Both the position numbers and the translations under genes were made by a program. The notes beneath the pieces are model-generated. The model did not search any database, had not been told where the DNA came from, and saw only the letters and a list, made by a program, of their open reading frames with translations. Below are positions 35,447 to 44,666 of a DNA stretch of 64,000 nt, piece by piece. Location: positions 1-64,000 of the forward strand of contig CAZMSQ010000008.1 in NCBI GenBank assembly GCA_964569025.1. Direction: 5' to 3'. The stretch's first letter is position 1. The number at the start of each line of letters is the position of its first letter. The DNA is from CAZMSQ01 sp964569025. GTDB lineage: Bacteria > Bacteroidota > Bacteroidia > Chitinophagales > Saprospiraceae.

Positions 35447-36220
35447 CTAATCCCAGTTAGTCAATTGGTATTGTTCAATGGTGCGTATCAGTGATTGGGC
35501 GATTTGAGGCCCGCCGGGATATCCGCGCGCTTCCATTTCCATGCACCAGGACTTGTAATCCTGAGGGTCAAAACGTTCCTTGATATCAGCGAAACGTCCG
35601 CTTGTCAGAAACAGGGTATGGTCTCTGAAGCTAAGCCATGCGGTTTCGTATTTCCGAAGACAATGACCGCTGATGTGCTGCTCGGGGCCAATCCAGTCGT
35701 TTGTGCAGGGAAGTTGAAAAAAGTTATTTACCGACTTGGCTGCGTTGGTAATTCCTGCCTTACTTTGCAGCAGAGCGGCGGCAAGAGTGACTGACGCCGG
35801 CACCCCATAACGGTGGTGCTCATTGCGAGCCACATCTCCAAACCTATCCAAAAATTCTTCTACATCAGCCCCATTAAAAGCCAAGGCCGGAGCTTCATTT
35901 TTCAGGGCCGCTGCCGGTACAGTATGCGTGCTTGTCTCTGACGCCTTATCCGCAAGCAGGGACATCAGCGATGCATTCATGGTTTGATGCTTGACAATTG
36001 GTGGTTTTTCACTATTTACGACATAGACAGGCATCGCCCGTGTGTCAGCATAAGCTGGCCTATTTGATTCTGTGTGAGCCCCAATCTGCGTCAGGGGCGA
36101 AAAAGATTGAAGCAGACCCTCTCGGTTCAGAAATGTGAAAGCGACCAGAACCAGAAGAACCCTGTGCCAGTTATAGGCAAACCAAACTGACCAATTGAAA
36201 GAGTGTGTAAGCGTATTCAT
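35447..36220 (-). CDS. Glucosaminidase-domain (GH73-like) protein with altered catalytic residue
   Basis: A 257-residue protein with an N-terminal membrane anchor (about residues 18-31), a low-complexity linker and a C-terminal glucosaminidase domain (about 118-257): LAAALLQSKAG, NNFFQLPC, AWLSFRDHTLFL. In active GH73 enzymes the motif AxLESxxG supplies the catalytic Glu; here Gln152 stands at that place. The domain may still bind peptidoglycan without cutting it, or it may use another acid. It has its own consensus promoter and is divergent from the YpdA gene. Confidence 0.75.
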   Translation of the reverse strand: MNTLTHSFNWSVWFAYNWHRVLLVLVAFTFLNREGLLQSFSPLTQIGAHTESNRPAYADTRAMPVYVVNSEKPPIVKHQTMNASLMSLLADKASETSTHTVPAAALKNEAPALAFNGADVEEFLDRFGDVARNEHHRYGVPASVTLAAALLQSKAGITNAAKSVNNFFQLPCTNDWIGPEQHISGHCLRKYETAWLSFRDHTLFLTSGRFADIKERFDPQDYKSWCMEMEARGYPGGPQIAQSLIRTIEQYQLTNWD

Positions 36221-36264
36221 CGGGCGTATCGTTTGAAATTGTTTGAAAATACGTTAACTGACAA

Positions 36265-36295
36265 CAAACATAACACAATTCGTTTTTATGCGCAA
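36265..36295 (-). promoter_or_regulatory. Bacteroidota-type promoter for the glucosaminidase-like gene
   Basis: On the minus strand, TTG (36295-36293), a spacer of exactly 20 bases and TATGTTTG (36272-36265), a full TAnnTTTG match. Transcription would start near 36259, leaving a leader of about 40 bases. Confidence 0.7.
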
Positions 36296-36327
36296 CATTT
36301 TGTTAAACTTTTTTAAAAATAAATGTA

Positions 36328-37299
36328 TTGACAAATCGGTTTGACATGATCATCATAGGCGGAGGTCCCAGCGGCCTCGCCGTGGGAATTGAAGCGAAGC
36401 GTGCCGGGTTAAGGGTCTGCATTTTGGAGAAGGGTATGCTTGTAGACTCGCTGTATCATTTTCCGACAAACATGACTTTCTTCTCAACCTCCCGCCTATT
36501 AGAGATTGGCGATGTTCCGTTTATTTCACATGGCGATAAACCGACTCGCAGGGAGGCGCTGGAGTACTACCGCCGCGTGAGGGAGCACTGGGATCTGAAG
36601 ATTCGGTTTTTCGAGGCAGTTGAGCGGGTTGAGCCCGGACCATCGGGGGGCTATGCCGTACACAGCGCCAGGGCTGAGTACTTTGCGCAATCGGTTGTGG
36701 TGGCGACCGGGTTTTACGGCAGACCGAGAAAAATGGATGTGCCAGGTGAAAACCTGCCGAAGGTGACCCATTACTATACTGAGCCCCACCCATATATAGG
36801 CCAGGAAATTCTTGTAGTCGGAGCGGCCAATTCCGCTTGCGATGTAGCCCTTGAGACCTATGCCAAGGGCGCTTCGGTAACCATGGCGGTGCGGGGACCG
36901 GAGATCAATCCGAAGGTCAAGTACTGGATACGCCCCAACATCATCAACAGAATTGCAGAAGGTGCCATCAGAGCCCATTTTCAAACCAAAGTTTTGGAGA
37001 TTCACGAGCGGCATGTGATTTTGGAAGGGCCTGAGGGTGCATTCTCTATAAACAATGACTTTGTGCTTGCCATGACCGGCTATCAGCCTGATTTCAGTTT
37101 TCTGACCAGAATTGGGATCAGATTGGAAGACTCGGGAGACCGGATTCCCATCCACAACCCTGAGACTCTTGAGACGGTGATGCCAAATGTATACGTCGCA
37201 GGGGTTGTTGCGGGAGGCATGCAGACCAGCCGACTGTTTATTGAAAATACACGCGAGCATGGCGAGCGCATTGTGACACATTTTCTCAGCAGCCGTTAA
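36328..37299 (+). CDS. ypdA: YpdA family FAD-dependent (putative bacillithiol disulfide) reductase
   Basis: A 323-residue flavoprotein of the thioredoxin-reductase superfamily. The FAD site is IIIGGGPSGLAVG near the start, the NADPH site is VVGAANSACDVALE near residue 165, and the C-terminal FAD segment is VYVAGVVAGGMQTSRLFIEN. It lacks the CxxC pair of thioredoxin reductase, as YpdA does. In Firmicutes YpdA reduces bacillithiol disulfide. The start is a TTG that gives MTNRFD before the FAD motif; the next ATG would remove the first strand. The stop overlaps that of DUF2851. Confidence 0.87.
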   Translation: MTNRFDMIIIGGGPSGLAVGIEAKRAGLRVCILEKGMLVDSLYHFPTNMTFFSTSRLLEIGDVPFISHGDKPTRREALEYYRRVREHWDLKIRFFEAVERVEPGPSGGYAVHSARAEYFAQSVVVATGFYGRPRKMDVPGENLPKVTHYYTEPHPYIGQEILVVGAANSACDVALETYAKGASVTMAVRGPEINPKVKYWIRPNIINRIAEGAIRAHFQTKVLEIHERHVILEGPEGAFSINNDFVLAMTGYQPDFSFLTRIGIRLEDSGDRIPIHNPETLETVMPNVYVAGVVAGGMQTSRLFIENTREHGERIVTHFLSSR

Positions 37300-38603
37300 A
37301 TGGCCGGATAGCCCGTCCAAGGTTCTGTCAGCAGTTTTTGGCCAATTTGGCACTGGAGGCATGCCCGTGCATCGCAGTATGATTGCTTCAAATGAATCAG
37401 CGCCTGACTTTGCGAGGCACTATCGGCCTTGATGTCAAGTGTGGCCCACTTCCTGACGATTTTATTGTCTTCTGGCGGGAGTTGACTAAGCCAGTCAAGG
37501 CTTTTTTCTATCCAGCGGGGCTGCTGGCGTTCCTGACCATACAAAAACAGCAGTGGCACTGCGGTATTGATAATGAGCGACCGGAGCATATGGCTGCCCA
37601 GTCGCTTTTCTCGTAAGGTACTTTTTGTGCCATCCAGGCGATAGTGCGTTTTCCAGTATCCGGCAGGGGCGGACTCCATGTGTGACATGGCTTCATCAGG
37701 GGTCGTGCATTCCATCCAGAGCTTCATCAATTGCGGAGCCTGTCTGACGAGTTCTGTCAGTTGCGCAATCCGAATATCTGGAAATCCGGCAGGGCGCATG
37801 CGGCTGTATTTCCATGATGTTCCGGACATGGGTTGCAGGTCAAGTTTCTTTCTGAGAAATGCGTACTCTTTTTGTAATCTTATAGCATACTCATCCTGGA
37901 ATGTGCGGCTTTCCAGCAGACCGGCCTGACCGAAAAGATAGGCTTCCTGCCCCATCAGATGATCGCTCATGCGCCTGAGTCGCGTCAGAGAAGCACGGCG
38001 TGCGAGTTCCTGCATTGGCTCTTTGTTGACAGTGCCGCCAAGACTGGCAGCAGCGAGGCGGAATGCAGCTTCATTCCAATCTCCACGGGTGGCTTCGAGA
38101 ACGGTTTGCAGGCGACTGACCTTTTCTTCGAGGCGGCGTACGACCAGTTGTTCGAGCCAGATATTGACAAGGACCTTGTCAATCGATTGGATTTGCCGTG
38201 AGCATGGCACCCAGTCAAGCGTCTGAAGGAGGCGCTGGTAATGGCTGACGAGACCCCCTGGCAGGTGCTGGCGGAGTTCCAGACATGGAATCGGGCTTCC
38301 GTCAGATCGGAGTGCGGGTTTGTCTTCGCCGAGCACCACATGCAAAATGACGTTGCCGTAGGCGGGGTCATGCTGATGGCCGTGCCGGTGCCAGTCAGAG
38401 GCCATGAGGTGCATTTCAACACTGCCAATCCATAGTGTTCCGCCAATTCGAATACGGGCGTTCAGGAAATCAGGTCCGGCATTCGAATTCAAATGACCGA
38501 ATTCCAAAATCTCGATGGCCGTTCCGCTGGTGGTGAATAAATTCTGGGGTAAAAATCGTCTGGTATTCCAGACAAAGTGCAGCAAGTCTTCTTTCATGCT
38601 CAT
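37296..38603 (-). CDS. DUF2851 family protein
   Basis: A 435-residue protein of DUF2851, a family largely restricted to Bacteroidota. Recognisable features include the start MKEDLLHFVWNTRRFLP, NAGPDFLNARIRIGG, a W-x-G-S-V-E-M-H-L segment and a C-terminal cysteine pair region (YCDARACLQCQIG). The N-terminal region has some likeness to nuclease-type folds, but no function has been established to my knowledge. I chose the ATG at 38603; a GTG at 38696 would add an atypical proline-rich N-terminus. It is the last gene of a recN-ligA-DUF2851 run and shares its stop overlap with ypdA. Confidence 0.82.
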   Translation of the reverse strand: MSMKEDLLHFVWNTRRFLPQNLFTTSGTAIEILEFGHLNSNAGPDFLNARIRIGGTLWIGSVEMHLMASDWHRHGHQHDPAYGNVILHVVLGEDKPALRSDGSPIPCLELRQHLPGGLVSHYQRLLQTLDWVPCSRQIQSIDKVLVNIWLEQLVVRRLEEKVSRLQTVLEATRGDWNEAAFRLAAASLGGTVNKEPMQELARRASLTRLRRMSDHLMGQEAYLFGQAGLLESRTFQDEYAIRLQKEYAFLRKKLDLQPMSGTSWKYSRMRPAGFPDIRIAQLTELVRQAPQLMKLWMECTTPDEAMSHMESAPAGYWKTHYRLDGTKSTLREKRLGSHMLRSLIINTAVPLLFLYGQERQQPRWIEKSLDWLSQLPPEDNKIVRKWATLDIKADSASQSQALIHLKQSYCDARACLQCQIGQKLLTEPWTGYPAI

Positions 38604-38711
38604 TGGTTTTGAGGGTGGAGAATGGGAATGGTATGGCGCGATGTCCCAATCAGGATATGGCCTATAGAAATGATGACGCGGAGGGCCATTTTCCACACAA
38701 AAAACCGGGCT

Positions 38712-40847
38712 TTAAGAAAACTTTAACAGTTGAACAAACTCCTCTTCATTCATGATGGTCACAGTTCCGAGGTCTTGTGCTTTCCGCAGTTTGGAACCTG
38801 CTTTTTCACCTGCCACGAGAATGTCCAGTTTACTGCTTACCGCGCTGATGGTTCGGCCGCCGGCCACCTCGGCCAGTTTTTTGGCCTCATCTCGTGTCAT
38901 GGTTTGAAGGGTGCCGGTAAAGAGGATGGTTTTTCCTGATAGTGGACCGTCGGTTTGTTCAGAAGACTGCGCGGGTTTGTCATCGGCTGTCTGTGTGAGA
39001 TTGACCCCCAGACTTTCCATGCGATGGAGCATGGCTAGGTTGTCCGGGTCAGAAAACCAGACGATGATATTTTTTGCCAGCACCGGGCCAATGTCTTTCA
39101 GAGCAATGAGTTCTTCCTCTGTTTTTTCTGTCAGGTCGAGCACATGACTGACATGAGCGGCGATGATGGCAGAGGCTCTTTTGCCCAGATGATGGATGCT
39201 GAGGCTGTGCAGGAGGCGGCGGATGGGGTTTTTCTTTGCCTTTTCTATGGCTTTGCGAAGGTTTTCTGCCGATCGTTTTCCGAACCCTTCCAGGGTGGAA
39301 ATTTTTTCATAATCCAAATCGTAGAGGTCTGCCAGATTTCGAACCCACCCCTGCTCATAGAAGCGCTCGAGAATGGCTCGACCGAGCCCGTCGATGTCCA
39401 TTGCCCCTCGAGATACATGCCACACCATTCGCATCAGGGGCTGGGCGCCGCATGTGCAGGTGGGGCAGCGCCAGGCGGCTTCGCTTTCCTCCCGGACCAG
39501 CAAAATCTGCTCTTCGGCATTCAGCGGGCAGTACTTCGGAAAATCAATGGGTTGTGCGTCAGGTTCACGCAAATCAGGCAGGGCTTTGACGACATATGGA
39601 ATTACATCGCCTGCCCGTTCGATGACCACAAAGTCACCGATATGCAAGTCTTTTGCCTTGATAAAGTCTTCATTATGCAGGCTGATGGACGAAATGGTGA
39701 CCCCGGCAAGCTGGACTGGCCGCATTTTAGCCACTGGGGTGATAGAGCCCACTTTTCCAACCTGATACTCTACATCCAGGAGTTGGGTTGTCGCTTGTTT
39801 GGCCTTAAACTTATAGGCAATTGCCCAGCGCGGGTGGTGGCTTGTATAGCCGCACTTTTCCTGAAGATCCAGATCATTGACCTTGACCACCATGCCATCA
39901 ATTTCATACGGATACGACTCCCGCTGCATTTCCCATTTATTCACAAACTCGAACACCTCATCAATACCCCGGCATACAGCCCGTTCCTGATGCGGAATTT
40001 TAAAGCCCAATTGTTCGAGTATGCGCAAGCCCTTGTCATGGGTTTGCAGCACCTTCTGCTGGTCATTCCCGTACTCGTCACGCGCATAGCCGAGGGTATA
40101 GATAAACACCTCAATACCACGCTTTTTTGTTTCTTCCGGATTTTTCACCCGCAGCCCACCTGTGGCGGTATTTCGTGGGTTCGCAAAGAGGCTTTCTCCG
40201 GTTTCTTCCCTCTCTTTATTGATCTGCGCGAACAGGGCTTTGGGAATAATTGCCTCGCCCCGCACTTCTGCATGAGCAATGTCAAACTTTGAGAAATCAG
40301 CCTTGAGCGGCACGGACCGAAGGGTCCGGATATTGGCCGTGATATCGTCGCCTTCAACCCCGTTTCCCCTCGTGGCTGCCCGAACCAGCCTGTTCCCTTC
40401 ATAAACGATGGCGATGCTGCCGCCGTCGAACTTGGGTTCAATGGCGTATTCTATCTCTTGATTCGCCTCCACCCCTGTCAATTTTCGAATCTGCCGGTCA
40501 AACTCGCGCAAGTCTTCAAGATCATAGGAGTTTCCAAGTGAGAGCATCGGTTGAAGATGCCTGACTGTAGGAAAGTCTTCAGTCATGTCGTCTGATACAC
40601 GCTGGGTTGGCGAATCAGGGGTGACCAGTTCGGGGTGAGCCTCTTCGATGGCTTCCAGTTTTTTATACAACTGGTCATATTCGAAGTCTGAAATGACCGG
40701 GTCATTCATGACGTAATACTTCCACTCATGGAATCTCAGTATTTCGCGCAATTCTTCTATGTGGTGTTGCAGTTCGGATGCATCTTGTTTGAGAAAATCC
40801 ATTGATTTACGAAACAGCAACTGTTGGGAGGATTTGTCATACATCAT
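38712..40847 (-). CDS. ligA: NAD-dependent DNA ligase
   Basis: A 711-residue replication and repair ligase. It has the Ia domain (YYVMNDPVISDFEYDQL), the adenylation domain with the active-site Lys in EPKFDGGS, the OB fold, a zinc finger, helix-hairpin-helix repeats and a C-terminal BRCT domain (about residues 635-711). The zinc finger is unusual: the first CPxC pair reads CPLN, and three cysteines cluster as CPTCTC. An ATG at 40802 would remove 15 residues and is an equally possible start. It is followed by DUF2851 after 108 bases and preceded by recN. Confidence 0.96.
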   Translation of the reverse strand: MMYDKSSQQLLFRKSMDFLKQDASELQHHIEELREILRFHEWKYYVMNDPVISDFEYDQLYKKLEAIEEAHPELVTPDSPTQRVSDDMTEDFPTVRHLQPMLSLGNSYDLEDLREFDRQIRKLTGVEANQEIEYAIEPKFDGGSIAIVYEGNRLVRAATRGNGVEGDDITANIRTLRSVPLKADFSKFDIAHAEVRGEAIIPKALFAQINKEREETGESLFANPRNTATGGLRVKNPEETKKRGIEVFIYTLGYARDEYGNDQQKVLQTHDKGLRILEQLGFKIPHQERAVCRGIDEVFEFVNKWEMQRESYPYEIDGMVVKVNDLDLQEKCGYTSHHPRWAIAYKFKAKQATTQLLDVEYQVGKVGSITPVAKMRPVQLAGVTISSISLHNEDFIKAKDLHIGDFVVIERAGDVIPYVVKALPDLREPDAQPIDFPKYCPLNAEEQILLVREESEAAWRCPTCTCGAQPLMRMVWHVSRGAMDIDGLGRAILERFYEQGWVRNLADLYDLDYEKISTLEGFGKRSAENLRKAIEKAKKNPIRRLLHSLSIHHLGKRASAIIAAHVSHVLDLTEKTEEELIALKDIGPVLAKNIIVWFSDPDNLAMLHRMESLGVNLTQTADDKPAQSSEQTDGPLSGKTILFTGTLQTMTRDEAKKLAEVAGGRTISAVSSKLDILVAGEKAGSKLRKAQDLGTVTIMNEEEFVQLLKFS

Positions 40848-40911
40848 GGCTGGTCAGGTATGGTTTGAGAATGCCGCTCTAATCCTGGGTAGGTGTGGGC
40901 GAGAATGGGTG

Positions 40912-42567
40912 TCACCCGAAGATAAGCTCCCGGGCATTGCTGAGGGCCGATTCAGAAGGTGGATTGCTGCTCAACATCACTGCAATGGCACGCACACGCC
41001 CCTCGTCATCGAGTTGACGGACTTTTGTAACGGTACGGTCGTCCTGAACGGTTTTGTACACAAAATAATGATCGTCGGCTTTTGAAGCTATTTGTGGAGA
41101 ATGGGTAATGGATATGACCTGATGCTGGTCTGAGAGCTGCCGGAGAATATGTCCCATTTGCAAGGCGACATCACCGGAAACCCCTGTGTCTATTTCGTCA
41201 AAAATAAGGGTTGGCAAGGGGATGGCTCCTGCAACCAGCGATTTCATGACGAGGGTCAGGCGGGCCATTTCACCTCCGGAAGCTACATCTTTGATGGGGT
41301 TCAAGTCCACGCCTTTATTGGCAGAAAATAGAATATCGAGATTGTCGAGACCCGTATCTGTTAAATGGCTAATGGGTGAGAGTTGCGCATCAATTCGAGC
41401 ATGTGGCATACTGAGGCTGTGTAGTCTGCTTATGACAGTCGTCTCAAAATCAGGGATAACCTCACGACGGTGGGTGCGAAGGACTTCTGCTTGTTGGACC
41501 AATTCCTCTTCCACTTTTTTCACCTTTTGTTCGAGCACCGGAATTCGGGAAGAGGAATCGGTAAGGCTGTCCAGCCGCTTTTGGAAGTCTTCACTGATGG
41601 CAATGAGCTCCTCTATTGAGGCGACCTGATGCTTTGCCTGGAGCCGGTAGATGAGGTCAAGGCGCTGTTGTACTTCGAGGAGGCGCTCCTCGTCATGCTC
41701 GGTATCTTCGGCGATTGACTGGAGTTCCTGGGCAACATCTTCGAGTTCGATGATGAGCTCCCGGAATCTTTGGTGGGCTGTCTGGAGGCCAGAGTGGAAT
41801 TTTGTCAATGTGGCAAGGGACAAGGCCATGTCATTGAGCTGGTCAATTGCTGACGGGTCTGCATCTTGAAGGCCAGCTGATATGCTGCCGGTTGTGCGTT
41901 TGATTTCTTCGGCATTGGTGAGCCGGGACAGCTCTTCTTCCAGATCATTGACTTCCCCCGGTTTGAGGTTGGCAGCAGTCAGTTCTTCGAGCTGAAAGCG
42001 CAGAAATTCTTCCTCTTTGACAGCCTGATTTCGCTGTTGAATCAGGCTGTCCAGCTCACGGCGTATTTGCTGAAGTGTGCGATAGCCTACCTGATATCCG
42101 GCGAGCCGCTGATGGTTGCCAGCGAGCGCATCAATCATTTGAAGCTGAAAGGCGTTCTGATGCAAATCGAGTGTGTCAAACTGCTGGTGCAAGTCTACCA
42201 GTTTGTTGCTCAGATCCTGCAGCAGGGTCAGGTTTGCCGGTGAATCATTGATGAAGGCGCGCGATTTGCCAGAGGGCTGGATTTCACGCCGTATGACCAC
42301 GTGGTCATCATAATCCAGCTCATGGTCATCAAAGAACGGAGCGAGGTGATACTTTTTAACATCGAAGAGTGCCTCTATCACGCACTTATTCTCTGGGTGG
42401 TAGAGGGCGCGCGTATCGGCTCTTTTGCCCATGATGAGTCCGAGAGCCCCAAGCAGAATGGACTTTCCTGCTCCGGTTTCTCCGGTAATGATGGTGAGCC
42501 CCGGAGAGAAGTCAATCTCCAGATGCTCGATGATGGCGTAGTTCCGGATGGTCAGGCGCTGAATCAT
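40912..42567 (-). CDS. recN: DNA repair protein RecN
   Basis: A 551-residue SMC-like ATPase that acts early in double-strand break repair. Walker A is GETGAGKSILLG near the start, a long coiled coil covers about residues 160-370, and the C-terminal head carries the signature DVASGGEMARL and Walker B LIFDEIDTGVSG. It sits between the TMTC-like gene and ligA on the same strand, with 64 bases to ligA. A -7-like TATTTTTG box lies on the minus strand at 42621-42614, without a well-placed -33 box. Confidence 0.95.
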   Translation of the reverse strand: MIQRLTIRNYAIIEHLEIDFSPGLTIITGETGAGKSILLGALGLIMGKRADTRALYHPENKCVIEALFDVKKYHLAPFFDDHELDYDDHVVIRREIQPSGKSRAFINDSPANLTLLQDLSNKLVDLHQQFDTLDLHQNAFQLQMIDALAGNHQRLAGYQVGYRTLQQIRRELDSLIQQRNQAVKEEEFLRFQLEELTAANLKPGEVNDLEEELSRLTNAEEIKRTTGSISAGLQDADPSAIDQLNDMALSLATLTKFHSGLQTAHQRFRELIIELEDVAQELQSIAEDTEHDEERLLEVQQRLDLIYRLQAKHQVASIEELIAISEDFQKRLDSLTDSSSRIPVLEQKVKKVEEELVQQAEVLRTHRREVIPDFETTVISRLHSLSMPHARIDAQLSPISHLTDTGLDNLDILFSANKGVDLNPIKDVASGGEMARLTLVMKSLVAGAIPLPTLIFDEIDTGVSGDVALQMGHILRQLSDQHQVISITHSPQIASKADDHYFVYKTVQDDRTVTKVRQLDDEGRVRAIAVMLSSNPPSESALSNARELIFG

Positions 42568-42651
42568 TGTTATTCTATCGTTTGGCGCAATGGGGAGTCA
42601 AAACAATTTATAGCAAAAATACGACCTTACAAAGAAACAAACCTGAAAATC

Positions 42652-44559
42652 TTACTGATTGAGCTGATTGGCCCGCTGGGCATCGGCATCAGCTTGCCCG
42701 TTGTTTCCGAGTGCTCGGTTGATGCGGCTTTTTTGCATCCATGCATTTGGATCGTTGGGTGCAAGTTGGATAGAACGCTCGATGTCCTGCATGGCAGCCT
42801 GATAATTTCCAAGCCGTGAAAAGGTCAGAGACCGTTCGTAGAGAATATTTGGACTATCGGGTCGATATCGGAGGTAGGTTGTCAGGTCATTATTGGCTTC
42901 CTGAAAGTTGCCGAGGTTGAAATGAACCAGCGACCGATTGAGGTAGCCTCTTAAAAACTCAGGATTGAGCCGGAGGCCGGTGTTCATATCTTCAAGGGCT
43001 GCTTGTAAGTTGCCCAGCATGCCGTAGCTGGCCCCTCGGTTGATGTAAATCTCTCCAACGCTCGTCTCCAGTGAAATCGCTTTGGTATATGCCTCGAGTG
43101 CCGGTTGATACTGACCCTGATCAAAGTAAACCTTCCCAAGACTGTTATACAGCATGCCATTATCAGGATCATATTTCATGGCCATTCTCAAATCATCCGT
43201 CCCTTCCTGAATGCGTCCCTGCTCACGCAAGTAGTGCCCTCTGTTTCTCCAAGCGGTGGCATTTTGGTCATAATGGCTAAGCACGTGAGTCCAGAGGGTT
43301 TCGCTATTGTCCCAGATTTTGACCTGCTTGACAGAACCAGCAGTCAGTAATACCAACCAGGCGGTTCCTGCAATTCCAGCAGGGAGTATGTATTTGGATG
43401 AGGTCTGCATAAGGTTCTCTATTCCAATAGCAACAAGAAAGAAGAGGCCGAAATAGGCAACATAGGTAAAACGGTCAGCCTGGAACCCCTGTCCGGCGCC
43501 CAGAATCTGGAGCATCATCACGATATTCACCAGAAAGAAGGCAAGGCCGAAGGCTGCAGTTCTCCATTTTTTCAGATAGGCCACGACAGTGAGAGCGATG
43601 AGTCCAAGTGCCGGGACCGGGGCAAGAAAGTAGGTCCAGTCAAGCACCGCAGGATATGGATACAGGGGGGAGAGTTCATGCGGGTATACGCCTTTCACCA
43701 GGTACACAACCAACGCCCTGCTTCCAATCAAGAGCCGGTTGCCAAGAGAATCGGCTACTGTGACCTGCTCTGTGGCATTCAGGGAGCCTTGTTCTGCAAG
43801 AAAGTAAAGGCCAACAAGACCTGTAAGGAGGGAGAGAATAAAGAATGGGATTTTTTCAGTTACAAGTTTCCAGCTTACCCTCCGGTGCAGGTAGAGGTCT
43901 GCGGCGAGCATAGATACTGGCAGAAAAACAGCTTGAATTTTGGCCAAAAGAGCCGGAATGAAGAGGGCAAAGGCGAAGTATAGCCATTTCCGATCCTTCA
44001 GGTCAGTTTTGAGATAGCGCAGGTAGCAGGTGAAGGCGGCAAAATACAGTGAGCCAAACAGCACATCCTTGCGTTCGGTTACCCAGGCCACTGATTCAAT
44101 GCGCATCGGGTGGATTGCAAACAGCGCTGCGGTGATACCAGCCGCCCAGAGGCCTCCACCAAGGAGCCGGACGCTGCGGAATACAAAGATGACGGCAAGC
44201 AGATGGAGCAGGATATTGGTCAGGTGGTAGGGCCGTGCGCTATCAATGCCAAAAAAGTGACGTTCAACCGCCAGGGTGAAAATTGAAAGCGGGTTGTAGT
44301 TGCCAATGACGTGCGTGGTGAATATCTTTTTGATATTCTCTCCGGTCAGTCGCTCGGTGTAGATGTTTTCCAATAGATTGACATCATCGTCCCAGTTGAC
44401 AAAGTTTGCATCCAGTGCACCGGAAAAGACCATAAAGCAAGTCAGCAGGATTGCTCCGAGCACAATGGATGCATTGCGGTTTTTCCAGAATGGGGGTGGG
44501 ATTTGTGGCAGCTGGTTTTTTTTGGGTTTTGATTTCCTTCGTTTTTTCGCTGTGGCCAT
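42652..44559 (-). CDS. TMTC-like polytopic membrane protein with C-terminal TPR domain
   Basis: A 635-residue protein. The N-terminal about 420 residues contain some 10 hydrophobic segments and motifs of GT-C type glycosyltransferases of the TMTC/DUF1736 group: ANFVNWDDDVN in the first loop (acidic residues in the expected catalytic position), NPLSIFTL, HLTNILLHLL, and FAIHPMRIESVAWVTERKDVL. The last about 210 residues are five or six TPR repeats. Animal TMTC proteins are protein O-mannosyltransferases; the bacterial substrate is unknown. A -7 box TATCTTTG at 44587-44580 (minus) supports transcription from just upstream. Confidence 0.8.
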   Translation of the reverse strand: MATAKKRRKSKPKKNQLPQIPPPFWKNRNASIVLGAILLTCFMVFSGALDANFVNWDDDVNLLENIYTERLTGENIKKIFTTHVIGNYNPLSIFTLAVERHFFGIDSARPYHLTNILLHLLAVIFVFRSVRLLGGGLWAAGITAALFAIHPMRIESVAWVTERKDVLFGSLYFAAFTCYLRYLKTDLKDRKWLYFAFALFIPALLAKIQAVFLPVSMLAADLYLHRRVSWKLVTEKIPFFILSLLTGLVGLYFLAEQGSLNATEQVTVADSLGNRLLIGSRALVVYLVKGVYPHELSPLYPYPAVLDWTYFLAPVPALGLIALTVVAYLKKWRTAAFGLAFFLVNIVMMLQILGAGQGFQADRFTYVAYFGLFFLVAIGIENLMQTSSKYILPAGIAGTAWLVLLTAGSVKQVKIWDNSETLWTHVLSHYDQNATAWRNRGHYLREQGRIQEGTDDLRMAMKYDPDNGMLYNSLGKVYFDQGQYQPALEAYTKAISLETSVGEIYINRGASYGMLGNLQAALEDMNTGLRLNPEFLRGYLNRSLVHFNLGNFQEANNDLTTYLRYRPDSPNILYERSLTFSRLGNYQAAMQDIERSIQLAPNDPNAWMQKSRINRALGNNGQADADAQRANQLNQ

Positions 44560-44579
44560 GACGTGCTATTGTGTTCAGA

Positions 44580-44587
44580 CAAAGATA
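44580..44587 (-). promoter_or_regulatory. -7 promoter box upstream of the TMTC-like gene
   Basis: TATCTTTG on the minus strand is a full match to TAnnTTTG, 21 bases upstream of the ATG. No TTG stands 20 bases further upstream, so the assignment rests on the -7 box alone. Confidence 0.4.
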
Positions 44588-44666
44588 ATAAGAGGAAAAG
44601 AAGGAAAGTGGAAAGTGGAGCGATATATGGGTCTGTCAGCCGTGTTGGGAAAAGGAATAAGCTACA

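Noticed and set aside
36526..37362. A 278-codon frame opposite ypdA
   Set aside because: It covers both FAD and NADPH motifs of ypdA in antisense and extends into DUF2851; no domain found.
39144..40292. A 382-codon open frame on the plus strand opposite ligA
   Set aside because: It lies wholly antisense to the well-supported ligA gene, has no recognisable domain and an unusual Cys/His/Phe-rich composition expected from a shadow frame.
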